A stretch of DNA of 64,000 bases from Flavobacteriaceae bacterium NBU2973. GTDB taxonomy: Bacteria; Bacteroidota; Bacteroidia; Flavobacteriales; Flavobacteriaceae. Both the position numbers and the translations under genes were made by a program. This document shows positions 42,826 through 51,790 of the stretch, piece after piece (position 1 is the stretch's first letter; the number at the start of each line of letters is the position of its first letter). Location of the stretch: assembly GCA_026162565.1 (NCBI GenBank), contig JAOEIQ010000007.1, positions 162,226 through 226,225 of the forward strand, given 5' to 3'. Below the pieces are notes generated by a model. It was not told where the DNA came from, ran no database searches, and saw only the letters and a list, made by a program, of their open reading frames with translations.

Positions 42826-44841
42826 TTAAATTGGGACATTAATTAAGATATCAGTTCCCTCTCCAAGAGTAGAATTGATAGTTAACTTGCCATTAAGCTC
42901 TGAAACTCTGGAATTTATATTTTTTAAACCAATCCCTTTTTTTGCCTTATTAATATCAAACCCAGAACCATCGTCTGTAATAGATACTAAAATTACGTCA
43001 TTTTTTAATTGAAAACCAATTTTTACGTGATTTGCATTGGCATGTTTGTAAATATTTTGAAGCGACTCTTGTATAATTCGGTATAAGTGGATTTTGTTTT
43101 TATTAGAAATTTCGTCCCAATCAATCACCTCACTATGCTCAAACTCGTAAGTAAGTTGATACGCTGTGGTTTGATTCTCTATTAAGGTTTCAATTATATC
43201 TAAAAATCCAGAATTGGCAATAAAATCGGTATTTAAGTCATGAGAAATTTTACGTATTTCTTGCTCGATTGTTTTAAGCTCGTTTATATAATTGCTTCTA
43301 CTCTTTATAGCCTCCTCTGTATTAACCATATTAATACTATCGAGGCTTAAGCGTGTACCAAATAAACGACTTAACACACCATCGTGAAGTTCTTCGGATA
43401 TACGTGTTTTTTCTTTAGCTCGACCTTCGTCTACTTTGTTTTGTTGATCCAACATGAGGTTATAAATCTCCTCATTTGCCTCTTGTTGTTGCTGTACAAA
43501 ACGTAACTCTTTGTTTTTAGCACGTTGGGAGATAATAATATACACCAATAATGAGGTTAATAGCAACCCTCCCGAAAGTCCAACAAGCAACTGGTTACGA
43601 CGAGAAATCTCTTTGTTTTCGGCTTCTATCTCATCAGTTTCGAAGTTGATTCTTGCGAATTGTTCTTTTATTGACCGCTCTTTTTTTATCAAGCTATCAC
43701 TTAATTTAATATGCTCATTTAAATAGGTTATCCCTTTATCTCCTCCTTCTATTTCAGCCATTAATTTTAATGCATCTTGTCTCTCTGTATTGGAATTTGT
43801 GGACTTTGCTAAATTATAAGACAATTTAGAATAGTATAAGGCTGAATCTTTTTTACCAGTTTTGTTATATATATCAGCTAGAAAACCGTAAATACCCATT
43901 TCTCCTATGGTATATTGAATACTATCAGTGATTTTTAGCGCATTAAATAATATTCTTTTAGAACTATTAACTTTAGTACTATCTATCAAAAACTCTAATC
44001 TTGCCACATTTCCTATGGCAACCACATATAATTCAGGATCTACTTCAAATAATCCTTTATCATCTGAAACCTCTCTGTAAAGCTCTAATGCTTTATCTAA
44101 ATATCCTTGTCGCTCTATTGTATAGCCTAAATTATTTATAGAGTTTAGGTAGTAATACCTAGAAACTTCCATTTTCTTTGATATTTCTATAGTTTTATTA
44201 TAGTATTCAATTGCTTTTTCATGATTTCCTAGTCGTTCAGAAACAAGGGCGATAGTATTATTTAAAGCCCATAAATCTTCAAGAACTCCTTCATCTTTTG
44301 GCAAATCCTCCAATAATTTAATACCTTGAATAGCACTCTTTTCAGCACCTAAATAATCTTTCTCTATATCTTGTATATTAGCCATATTTAGCAATATAGA
44401 AGCCTGGTTCCTTACATCTCCAATATCATCATAAATCTTCACAGCATTATAGTAGTAATAATAAGCACTATCCTTTTTTAAGCTATACTGATCATGATAC
44501 CAAGCTAAATTATGTAAGGCATAAGCAATAGATAAAGAATCATCAAGTTTTCTACCTGCCTTTAAGTTTTTATAATTTATCTTTTGAAAATTAGGTATAT
44601 CCTCTTGGTCTAGATAAACAAGAGAGAGTACCCTATCACTTAATAGAATTGTAGAATCTATTTTTGTAGATTGAGATAGTTCTACAGCAATTTTAGTATA
44701 TCTAAATCTATCTTCTAGAGGCAAATCGAAGTCTTTACCTAACTCCCTTAATTTAACTATACTATCAATGACAGTATTATTTTGGGAAAATGAATAAACA
44801 GAAAATAATAATATTAATGTTATAAAAAAGCTCCTAAACAA
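42826..44841 (-). CDS. TPR sensor histidine kinase (HisKA_3)
   Basis: The 671-residue kinase has a signal peptide and periplasmic TPR repeats (about 60-390). A membrane helix follows near 415-432, then HisKA_3 ISEELHDGVLSRLFGTRL with the phospho-acceptor His and HATPase motifs HLYRIIQESLQN, ITDDGSGF and GIGLKNI. The start is TTG at 44841; the only upstream in-frame codons before a stop are non-canonical. It pairs with the NarL-type regulator downstream. A small secreted peptide gene precedes it, but a hairpin separates them. Confidence 0.9.
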   Translation of the reverse strand: MFRSFFITLILLFSVYSFSQNNTVIDSIVKLRELGKDFDLPLEDRFRYTKIAVELSQSTKIDSTILLSDRVLSLVYLDQEDIPNFQKINYKNLKAGRKLDDSLSIAYALHNLAWYHDQYSLKKDSAYYYYYNAVKIYDDIGDVRNQASILLNMANIQDIEKDYLGAEKSAIQGIKLLEDLPKDEGVLEDLWALNNTIALVSERLGNHEKAIEYYNKTIEISKKMEVSRYYYLNSINNLGYTIERQGYLDKALELYREVSDDKGLFEVDPELYVVAIGNVARLEFLIDSTKVNSSKRILFNALKITDSIQYTIGEMGIYGFLADIYNKTGKKDSALYYSKLSYNLAKSTNSNTERQDALKLMAEIEGGDKGITYLNEHIKLSDSLIKKERSIKEQFARINFETDEIEAENKEISRRNQLLVGLSGGLLLTSLLVYIIISQRAKNKELRFVQQQQEANEEIYNLMLDQQNKVDEGRAKEKTRISEELHDGVLSRLFGTRLSLDSINMVNTEEAIKSRSNYINELKTIEQEIRKISHDLNTDFIANSGFLDIIETLIENQTTAYQLTYEFEHSEVIDWDEISNKNKIHLYRIIQESLQNIYKHANANHVKIGFQLKNDVILVSITDDGSGFDINKAKKGIGLKNINSRVSELNGKLTINSTLGEGTDILINVPI

Positions 44842-44894
44842 AGTAATATAGTTTACTCAAATTTAGGATAAAAAAAGTAATTATAAGCAGGAAA

Positions 44895-44918
44895 AGCCAT
44901 CAAGTAGACTTGATGGCT
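44895..44918 (-). terminator. Weak terminator or attenuator hairpin
   Basis: AGCCATCAAG and CTTGATGGCT arms (4-nt loop) are followed on the minus strand by four Ts. It separates the small peptide gene from the histidine kinase gene. Confidence 0.5.
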
Positions 44919-44941
44919 AAAATATAGTTTGAAAACACTTT

Positions 44942-45121
44942 TTAAGCGTTAGTAGGTCTACCACCTTTTCTTTTGATAGGACCAGTAATTTGGTGTTCTG
45001 ATTTATCTATTTTTTCAATTGCATTTGTGTTAATTTTGTCTTCCTTACTAACACCAGACACAGTTAAAACAAATACAGCGGTTAATACAGCTAACAATAG
45101 AGTAATTTTTAGGGATTTCAT
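44942..45121 (-). CDS. Small secreted peptide
   Basis: A 59-residue product with a clear signal peptide (MKSLKITLLLAVLTAVFVLT) and a short mature part rich in charge, ending in GPIKRKGGRPTNA. An ATG six bases upstream (45127) would add two residues. I recognise no family. It lies 100 bp upstream of the TPR histidine kinase on the same strand, so a signalling peptide is conceivable but unproven. An antisense reading frame on the plus strand is less convincing because it has no coherent protein features. Confidence 0.6.
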   Translation of the reverse strand: MKSLKITLLLAVLTAVFVLTVSGVSKEDKINTNAIEKIDKSEHQITGPIKRKGGRPTNA

Positions 45122-45249
45122 AATCATTGAGTTATTTGTTAATTATTATTTTTAATATTAAATAACACTAGCTTATCGCTAACGCAATGAGGGTGAAATG
45201 GATGTGATGTTTAGACATAAAAAATGCCTTACATTTTTAATTAATTAAT

Positions 45250-45279
45250 TTTGAGGGGAAAGACCACAAAATATCTTTG
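45250..45279 (+). promoter_or_regulatory. Orphan promoter
   Basis: TTTG (45250-45253), an 18-bp spacer and TATCTTTG (45272-45279) match the Bacteroidota promoter consensus perfectly. No protein gene follows on this strand for more than 2 kb; the next plus-strand feature is the bidirectional hairpin at 45675-45706. It may drive a noncoding RNA. Confidence 0.55.
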
Positions 45280-45543
45280 TATGTCTTTAAGGGTGGATTA
45301 AGTAATTTCCTAAATAAGCCGATTTAAATTTTGGGGCTTATATAAGGATGGTAAATATAGACTTATTTATGGTCAATACAAAAAAATCATCGATTAAATG
45401 TATAATTTTTACGATTAAATACATTGTTCTACATTTCTATCTGTTAATAAGTCAACAGAATTGTTGATAACGTAAATGGTTTCTTACAGTTAGTAATTAG
45501 TAAAACTGTCTAAAAACAAAAAAGCATCCCAATTTACATTGAC

Positions 45544-45615
45544 ATGCCTTCGCTAAAGCTATGGCATACTATGAAAAAGGAAAGCTTTCCATCGGCTTGA
45601 ACTGAAATACTTCAG
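45544..45615. repeat. Cluster of short inverted repeats
   Basis: Three dyads lie in 72 bp: ATGCC...GGCAT (45544-45567, loop TTCGCTAAAGCTAT), the perfect palindrome GGAAAGCTTTCC (45579-45590) and CTGAA-ATAC-TTCAG (45602-45615). The first resembles a dispersed flavobacterial repeat. The cluster would be highly structured if transcribed. Confidence 0.45.
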
Positions 45616-45674
45616 ATTCACTACCATTGACAAACATTTCTGTCTGCCAAACAACACAACTAAACTTTGTTGCC

Positions 45675-45706
45675 AAAAAAAAGCTTCAACTTAATTGAAG
45701 CTTTTT
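45675..45706 (-). terminator. Terminator after tRNA-Asp
   Basis: AAAAAGCTTCAA and TTGAAGCTTTTT arms flank loop CTTAA; eight Ts follow on the minus strand and five on the plus strand, so it can act both ways. Confidence 0.88.
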
Positions 45707-45717
45707 AGCAATTTTTG

Positions 45718-45791
45718 CGGTCTGGACGGGACTCGAACCCGCGACCCCCTGCGTGACAGGCAGGTATTCTAACCAACTGAACTACCAGACC
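45718..45791 (-). tRNA. tRNA-Asp (GUC)
   Basis: On the minus strand acceptor arms GGTCTGG and CCAGACC pair with discriminator G. The anticodon arm CCTGC-CTGTCAC-GCAGG gives anticodon GTC, and the T loop GTTCGAGTC is present. The length is 74 nt with no encoded CCA. Confidence 0.97.
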
Positions 45792-45809
45792 GTTGCATTA
45801 TTGCGGTTG

Positions 45810-45840
45810 CAAATATACATGCCTTTTTTTATATCGCAAA
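45810..45840 (-). promoter_or_regulatory. Promoter of tRNA-Asp
   Basis: On the minus strand TTTG (45840-45837), a 19-bp spacer and TATATTTG (45817-45810) form a perfect consensus promoter 19 bp before the tRNA, very like that of tRNA-Leu. Confidence 0.75.
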
Positions 45841-45870
45841 TCTTTTTTTAAAATATTTAGTGTATTCAGT

Positions 45871-46800
45871 CTAAATAAATTTTTGACTTTCTACCATATA
45901 AGTTGTCAGAATCTTATCAAAACCCTTATTGATGTCTGCTTCAACATATTTAATTCTATATTGACCGCATTTTAATCGGAGTTCTTCAAAGTAAGCTCCT
46001 ACAGCTTTTTCGTAATTTTCTTTAATAGTGTCTGCATAGACATTTATATAGTCTCCAGTCTCTACATCTATAAAACGCTTGGGTTTGTTGTCAAAATCAA
46101 AGGCTAGCTCTTTAGCTTTATCAATAACATGAAATAAAATTACTTCGTGTTTATTATGCTTTAAATGTTGAAGTGCCTCAAATAACTTAACCTCATCAGT
46201 AGCAGTTTGAAACATATCTGTAAACAAGAAAATTAACGAGCGTCTATGAATTTTTTCAGCTATTTGGTGTAAATAGGTATATGTTTCTGTTTGCTTATTT
46301 AAAGATTTTGAAACAACCACATTACTCAACTGATTAAGTAACATTTGATGGTGTCGTTCACTTCCCTTTTCAGGAGCATAAAAATCGTAAGCATCACTAT
46401 AAACACTTAAACCTACAGCATCACGTTGTTTTTTTAAAATATGCATCATAGAAGCTGATGCCAATGCTGAAAATGCAATTTTGTTTAAATTATCAATAGA
46501 AAACCTATTGCATTCTGGATAATGCATGGAACTGCTATTATCCACAATTATATGACATCGTAGATTAGTCTCATCATCGTATCGTTTGATGTATAGCTTA
46601 TCTGTTTTAGCAAATAGTTTCCAATCTATATGACGTGTACTTTCTCCTTGGTTATAAATTTTGTGTTCGGCAAACTCCGCAGAAAATCCATGAAATGGAC
46701 TTTTATGCATGCCAGCTATAAAACCTTCTACTACTTGCTTGGCTAATAGTTCAAGGTTTTTAAATCCTCCAGCTCTATTGAGTTCTTCTCTTAAGTTCAT
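45871..46800 (-). CDS. DUF58 domain protein
   Basis: The 309-residue protein has the DUF58 signature (HIDWKLFAKTDKLYIKRYDDE) followed by a VWA-like fold with a modified MIDAS (IIVDNSSSMHY) and FLFTDMF. Such proteins usually sit beside a MoxR ATPase and VWA membrane proteins, in an operon for assembly of envelope or metal enzymes. Here no MoxR gene is adjacent within the window; the neighbours are tRNA-Asp and thioredoxin. Confidence 0.92.
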   Translation of the reverse strand: MNLREELNRAGGFKNLELLAKQVVEGFIAGMHKSPFHGFSAEFAEHKIYNQGESTRHIDWKLFAKTDKLYIKRYDDETNLRCHIIVDNSSSMHYPECNRFSIDNLNKIAFSALASASMMHILKKQRDAVGLSVYSDAYDFYAPEKGSERHHQMLLNQLSNVVVSKSLNKQTETYTYLHQIAEKIHRRSLIFLFTDMFQTATDEVKLFEALQHLKHNKHEVILFHVIDKAKELAFDFDNKPKRFIDVETGDYINVYADTIKENYEKAVGAYFEELRLKCGQYRIKYVEADINKGFDKILTTYMVESQKFI

Positions 46801-46813
46801 GAAGCTCTAAACT

Positions 46814-46844
46814 AAAAAAGGTTTGCTACATGAGCAAACCTTTT
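46814..46844 (-). terminator. Terminator after thioredoxin
   Basis: On the minus strand AAAAGGTTTGCT and AGCAAACCTTTT arms with a 5-nt loop end in a T run, 22 bp past the trxA stop. It lies 14 bp before the DUF58 start, so that gene needs its own promoter or read-through. Confidence 0.85.
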
Positions 46845-46865
46845 ATGTTTTCTTTAGCTATTATA

Positions 46866-47183
46866 TTATAATAACGAATCTAATGCTTCTGAATAGGCAT
46901 TTTTAGGAGCAACTCCTACCTGACGTCCTACTACTTCTCCATTTTGAAATACTAAAACTGTTGGTATGTTACGCACACCATATTTTGCAGCAAACTCTTG
47001 ATTTGTATCTACATCTACTTTACCTACAACGGCTTTGCCCTCATATTCGTTACTAATCTCATCTATAATTGGCCCAACCATGCGACAAGGTCCACACCAA
47101 GCTGCCCAAAAATCTACCATTACTGGTTTGTCACTTTTTAATACTGTTTCTTCAAACGTTGCATCTGTAATTTCTAATGCCAT
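46866..47183 (-). CDS. trxA: Thioredoxin
   Basis: The 105-residue thioredoxin has the classic WAAWCGPCRMVGP (Cys30, Cys33), the cis-Pro RNIPTVLVF and VDVDTNQ. It is a cytosolic disulfide reductase. It lies between dnaE upstream and a terminator. No thioredoxin reductase gene is in the window. Confidence 0.97.
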   Translation of the reverse strand: MALEITDATFEETVLKSDKPVMVDFWAAWCGPCRMVGPIIDEISNEYEGKAVVGKVDVDTNQEFAAKYGVRNIPTVLVFQNGEVVGRQVGVAPKNAYSEALDSLL

Positions 47184-47309
47184 AATCTATAATTTAATTG
47201 TGTGTTATTTCACATTATTATGCAATATTAGTCAAAAATTTTGCCAAAGCTTACAAAGGAAGTATTTGTTTTGTTTATTGACAGATTGATACATACTATA
47301 ATTAAAATA

Positions 47310-50300
47310 CTAGTTAAGTTTGTACATAATATCTTGTTCCTGTAATTCGCTTAAAAGTTCTTGAGATATTTTCACTTTTTGCTTACGACTTGGCATCTGT
47401 AGCTTAATCTGCTCTTCGTTATCATATATCACAAAATTGAGCATATTATCTCCTTTATGAAGCTGAAACAAATCTTGTAGTGATGCTATTTTAGCATCTT
47501 GCAAATCATTTATGTTAAGCTGAATAGATAGTTTTTTAGCATAAGTATCCATGACATCATGTAATAACTGAAAGTTATTAAATTGTATTCTTGGATCTCC
47601 TTTTTTACCTGTTTCTCTATTAGTCCACCCTTCTTTTACAAAAGCACGAACATACACAAAAGAATTTTTGACTAAAAAGTGTCTAAATTTTAAATACTCT
47701 TCTCCAAAAATTCTAAACTCATAACTATCAGTATAATCCTCAATGGTAAATAATGCCCATCCTTTTCCTTGCTTACTAACGCGATGCTGAATATCTGTAA
47801 CAACTCCTCCAAAAGTCAATTCACGATTTACATAACTTTCCAAATCATTAAATAACGACAATGATCCATTACAAAATGATTGCATCTCTATTTTAAAATC
47901 ATCTAAAGGATGACCAGAAATATAAATACCAACAACTTCCTTTTCTCTGGCCAGTTTTTCCATAGTTCCCCATTCTTCACATGGAGGAACTTGAGGCTCT
48001 GGAATTTGCACTTCACTAGAATCTCCAAATAAACTCACTTGTGAAGAGTTTTCATTTTCTTGATATTTACTACCATAACGCATGGCTTTTTCTAAAAAGG
48101 TTATGCCATCTCCTTCATCATGAAAATATTGTGCACGATGTGTTTCTGAAAAACAATCAAAACCTCCAGCATTTGCTAAACCTTCAAACGATTTTTTATT
48201 TGCCGCTCGTAAATCGATACGTTTAGCTAAATCAAAAATAGATTTATAGTGACCATTTTCTTTTCTATTAGTTACAATGGTTTTTACGGCTCCATGACCA
48301 ACACCTTTAATGGCTCCCATTCCAAAACGAACAGCATTATCTTGATTTACAGAAAATTTATAATAACTCTCATTAACATCTGGCCCTAAAACTGGTAAAC
48401 GCATACGCTTACACTCTTCCATAAAAAATGTAACCGATTTAATATCGTTCATGTTATTGGATAGAACAGCTGCCATATATTCTGCTGGATAATGGGCTTT
48501 TAAATAAGCAGTTTGATAAGCAATCCATGCGTAACAAGTTGAATGCGATTTATTAAAAGCATAACTTGCAAAGGCTTCCCAATCTTTCCAAATTTTTTCA
48601 AGTTTATCCTTATCCATTCCTTTTGCTGCAGCTTGCTCAATAAACTTTGGTTTCATTTTATCAAGAACGGCCTTTTGCTTTTTTCCCATAGCTTTACGCA
48701 AGACATCAGCTTCACCTTTAGTAAAATCAGCTAGTTTTTGAGATAGTAGCATTACTTGCTCTTGATAGACTGTAATACCATAGGTTTCTTTTAAATATTC
48801 TTCCATTTCAGGAAGGTCATACTCGATGTCTTCGTCTCCATGCTTACGTCTAATAAAGCTAGGAATATATTCCATTGGACCGGGACGATAGAGTGCATTC
48901 ATAGCAATAAGGTCATCAAACACCGTAGGCTTTAAATCCTTCATATGTTTTTGCATTCCAGGAGATTCATATTGAAAGATTCCTACCGTTTCTCCTTTCT
49001 GGAACAGCTCATACGTTTTTTCATCATCTAACGGAAAGTTTTCTGGATCTAATACAACACCATGTTTCGCTTTTACAATCTTAACCGTATCTTTTATAAG
49101 CGTTAAAGTTTTTAGTCCCAAGAAATCCATCTTTAATAACCCAGCACTTTCTACTACAGAGTTATCAAACTGTGTTACATACAAGTCCGAATCTTTAGCT
49201 GTGGCAACAGGTACAAAGTTGGTAATATCATCTGGCGTAATAATTACACCACAAGCATGTATTCCAGTATTCCTGACAGAGCCTTCAAGAACTCGAGCTT
49301 GGTTAACAGTTTCGGCTTCCAGATCTTCTCCATCTGATATATTTAATAGCTGATTTACTTTTTCTAGTTCTTCGGCTCTGAACTTACTTTTTAATACTTT
49401 TTCATCAACTCCAAAAATCTTTCCGAGTTTAGACATATTAGGAATCAATTTCGCAATACGATCTGCATCACCTAAAGGCAAATCAAGTACACGAGCTGTA
49501 TCACGAATAGATGATTTAGCAGCCATAGTTCCGTAGGTAATAATTTGTGCCACCTGATTACTGCCATATTTATCAATTACATAATCCATGACACGACCAC
49601 GACCTTCATCATCAAAATCAATATCAATATCTGGCATACTTACACGATCAGGATTCAAGAAACGCTCAAAAAGTAAATCGTACTTTAAAGGATCTATATT
49701 GGTTATTTTTAAACAGTAAGCTACAACAGATCCTGCTGCAGAACCACGTCCAGGTCCAACAGACACATCCATGTTTCGCGCTTCACGAATAAAATCTTCT
49801 ACAATTAAAAAATAACCAGGATAACCAGTATTTTTTATAACATCTAGCTCAAAATCAAGGCGCTCTTTTATCTCATCAGTAATATCTTCATAGCGTTCTT
49901 TAGCGCCTTCATATGTTATATGACGTAAATAATCATCTTCATTTTCAAACTCTGAAGGAATATCAAACTTAGGAAGTAATACATCTCGAGCTAAAACAAA
50001 TGGTTCTATCTTATCAATGATTTCTTGAATGTTAGCAATCGCTTCAGGTATGTCTTTAAAGAGTTGTTTCATCTCATCTTGAGACTTGAAATAATACTCT
50101 TGATTTGGCAATCCATAACGATAACCTCTTCCTCTTCCTATTGGAGTTGCTTGCTTTTCACCATCTTTTACACACAGTAAAATATCATGTGCATTGGCAT
50201 CTTCTTGTGCTTCATAATAGGTGTTATTTGTAGCAACTAGCTTAACATGATGCTTTTTTGAAAGCTCAATCAAGACTTGGTTTACACGATTTTCGTCCTC

Positions 50301-51662
50301 TTGATTGTGACGCATTAACTCGATATACAAATCGTCTTGAAACTGGTCTCTCCACCACAATAAGGCTTCTTCAGCTTGTTTCTCTCCAATATTTAAAACC
50401 TTACTTGGTACTTCTCCATAAAGGTTTCCAGTAAGTACAATAATATCATCTTTATATTGCTGAATAACCTCCTTATCAATTCTTGGTACATAATAAAAAC
50501 CTTCTATGTATGCTATTGAAGATAGCTTCGCTAGGTTATGATATCCCTTTTTATTTTTTGCTAATAATACTATTTGATACCCATTATCTTTTCTGGTTTT
50601 ATCCAATCTGTTCTCACAAACAAAGAACTCACATCCAACTATTGGTTTAATAAATTTACTTTCAAATAGTTCTCCTTTTTCTTCGGCTTGAGCTTTCTGC
50701 GCTTTTAATTTATTATTATGATTTGATACTTCTTTTACAAAGTGAAAAGCTCCCATCATATTTGCATGATCTGTAAGAGCTACAGCAGACATATTATTTT
50801 TAGCAGTAGCATTTATTAAATCTGAAATACTTGTAGTGGATTGAAGAATTGAAAATTGAGAGTGGTTATGAAGATGAACAAATTCAGCTTCTGCTAAATC
50901 AGAAACATTTTGTTTTATTTCTTCTATTGAAATTTCTGAAGTCTCATCTTGTTGTAAACGTTCATTAATTTTAGCACTTTCTTGTTTTAAATTAATGTGC
51001 TTTAATCCTATAAGTTGAATTGTTTTAGGATGAGTTTCAGAAAATTGTTTAAAATAATCTGGTTGAACATCTAGTTGCTCTTTTGTATATTCTCCTAATC
51101 TAATTAGCTCAAAGAAACAGCGAGTAGTAGCCTCAACATCAGCAGTGGCATTGTGAGCTTCTGCAAAAGGTTTATTAAATAAAAACTCATGAAGTTCTGT
51201 AAGAGTAGGTAATTTAAATTTCCCACCTCTTCCTCCAGGAATTTTACATAATTGAGCAGTATGTTCGGTACAAGTATCTAGAACAGGAAGTTCTTGCAAT
51301 TTATTAGCAATGTCTTCTCTATAGAACTCACAACCCATGATATTTACATCAAAACCTACATTTTGACCAACAATAAATTTGGTTTTATTAAGTGCCTCAT
51401 TGAACTTCTCTAATACGTAGCTTAAAGACTCACCTTGCTCTTGAGCTAATTCTGTAGAAATACCATGTATTTTTTCAGCATCATAAGGAATGTTGAACCC
51501 TTCAGGTTGGATTAAATAATCTTGATGCTCAATACAATTACCCATTGCGTCATGTAATTGCCATGCAATTTGAATTGCTCTTGGCCAATTATCTATATCT
51601 GTAATAGGTGCATTCCAACGCTTTGGTAGTCCTGTAGTTTCAGTATCAAAAATTAAGTACAT
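47310..51662 (-). CDS. dnaE: DNA polymerase III alpha subunit with N-terminal exonuclease
   Basis: This is the replicative polymerase (1450 aa). A DnaQ-like DEDDh exonuclease is fused at the N-terminus (FDTETTG, GQNVGFDVN, HNATADVEAT; about 1-200). The PHP domain (HLHNHSQFS, LTDHANMMG) follows, then the C-family polymerase with PGRGSAAGS and catalytic PDIDIDFDDEGR. An OB domain and a clamp-binding-like QVSLF near residue 1207 follow. The fusion supplies proofreading in cis, and it is not the PolC arrangement, where the exonuclease interrupts the PHP domain. I chose the ATG at 51662 (MYLIFDTETTG); an ATG three codons earlier is possible. Confidence 0.95.
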   Translation of the reverse strand: MYLIFDTETTGLPKRWNAPITDIDNWPRAIQIAWQLHDAMGNCIEHQDYLIQPEGFNIPYDAEKIHGISTELAQEQGESLSYVLEKFNEALNKTKFIVGQNVGFDVNIMGCEFYREDIANKLQELPVLDTCTEHTAQLCKIPGGRGGKFKLPTLTELHEFLFNKPFAEAHNATADVEATTRCFFELIRLGEYTKEQLDVQPDYFKQFSETHPKTIQLIGLKHINLKQESAKINERLQQDETSEISIEEIKQNVSDLAEAEFVHLHNHSQFSILQSTTSISDLINATAKNNMSAVALTDHANMMGAFHFVKEVSNHNNKLKAQKAQAEEKGELFESKFIKPIVGCEFFVCENRLDKTRKDNGYQIVLLAKNKKGYHNLAKLSSIAYIEGFYYVPRIDKEVIQQYKDDIIVLTGNLYGEVPSKVLNIGEKQAEEALLWWRDQFQDDLYIELMRHNQEDENRVNQVLIELSKKHHVKLVATNNTYYEAQEDANAHDILLCVKDGEKQATPIGRGRGYRYGLPNQEYYFKSQDEMKQLFKDIPEAIANIQEIIDKIEPFVLARDVLLPKFDIPSEFENEDDYLRHITYEGAKERYEDITDEIKERLDFELDVIKNTGYPGYFLIVEDFIREARNMDVSVGPGRGSAAGSVVAYCLKITNIDPLKYDLLFERFLNPDRVSMPDIDIDFDDEGRGRVMDYVIDKYGSNQVAQIITYGTMAAKSSIRDTARVLDLPLGDADRIAKLIPNMSKLGKIFGVDEKVLKSKFRAEELEKVNQLLNISDGEDLEAETVNQARVLEGSVRNTGIHACGVIITPDDITNFVPVATAKDSDLYVTQFDNSVVESAGLLKMDFLGLKTLTLIKDTVKIVKAKHGVVLDPENFPLDDEKTYELFQKGETVGIFQYESPGMQKHMKDLKPTVFDDLIAMNALYRPGPMEYIPSFIRRKHGDEDIEYDLPEMEEYLKETYGITVYQEQVMLLSQKLADFTKGEADVLRKAMGKKQKAVLDKMKPKFIEQAAAKGMDKDKLEKIWKDWEAFASYAFNKSHSTCYAWIAYQTAYLKAHYPAEYMAAVLSNNMNDIKSVTFFMEECKRMRLPVLGPDVNESYYKFSVNQDNAVRFGMGAIKGVGHGAVKTIVTNRKENGHYKSIFDLAKRIDLRAANKKSFEGLANAGGFDCFSETHRAQYFHDEGDGITFLEKAMRYGSKYQENENSSQVSLFGDSSEVQIPEPQVPPCEEWGTMEKLAREKEVVGIYISGHPLDDFKIEMQSFCNGSLSLFNDLESYVNRELTFGGVVTDIQHRVSKQGKGWALFTIEDYTDSYEFRIFGEEYLKFRHFLVKNSFVYVRAFVKEGWTNRETGKKGDPRIQFNNFQLLHDVMDTYAKKLSIQLNINDLQDAKIASLQDLFQLHKGDNMLNFVIYDNEEQIKLQMPSRKQKVKISQELLSELQEQDIMYKLN

Positions 51663-51738
51663 AAAAGACATTTAAGTAGCTTATAAAAATACATAGAATA
51701 ATCACTTTTTTAAAGTGAAGTTATAAACAGTTGTAAAC

Positions 51739-51766
51739 AAAAAAACGCAACTATTAAGTTGCGTTT
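51739..51766 (-). terminator. Terminator after the TSP3 lipoprotein gene
   Basis: AAACGCAACT and AGTTGCGTTT arms with loop ATTA end in seven Ts on the minus strand, 24 bp past the stop. Confidence 0.88.
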
Positions 51767-51790
51767 ATAATATCCTATTAGAAGTTGATT

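Larger units (their letters stand above)
45128..45717. other. 590-bp gap without convincing protein gene
   Basis: The stretch between the small peptide gene and tRNA-Asp holds a strong plus-strand promoter (45250-45279) and a TAAGCC...GGCTTA hairpin at about 45315-45340. It also holds a cluster of short inverted repeats (45544-45615) and the tRNA terminator. A 39-codon frame at 45348-45467 has no recognisable features. See the separate entries. Confidence 0.5.

Noticed and set aside
44973..45155. Plus-strand 60-codon frame over the small peptide gene
   Set aside because: It is antisense to a frame with a convincing signal peptide and has no features of its own.
45348..45467. 39-codon frame MVNIDLFMVN... 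downstream of the orphan promoter
   Set aside because: AT-rich, no recognisable domain, and composition fits chance in a gene-free region; noncoding RNA is favoured.
45793..45975. Plus-strand frame overlapping the end of the DUF58 gene and tRNA promoter
   Set aside because: It spans the tRNA-Asp promoter and antisense DUF58 sequence, with no homology visible.
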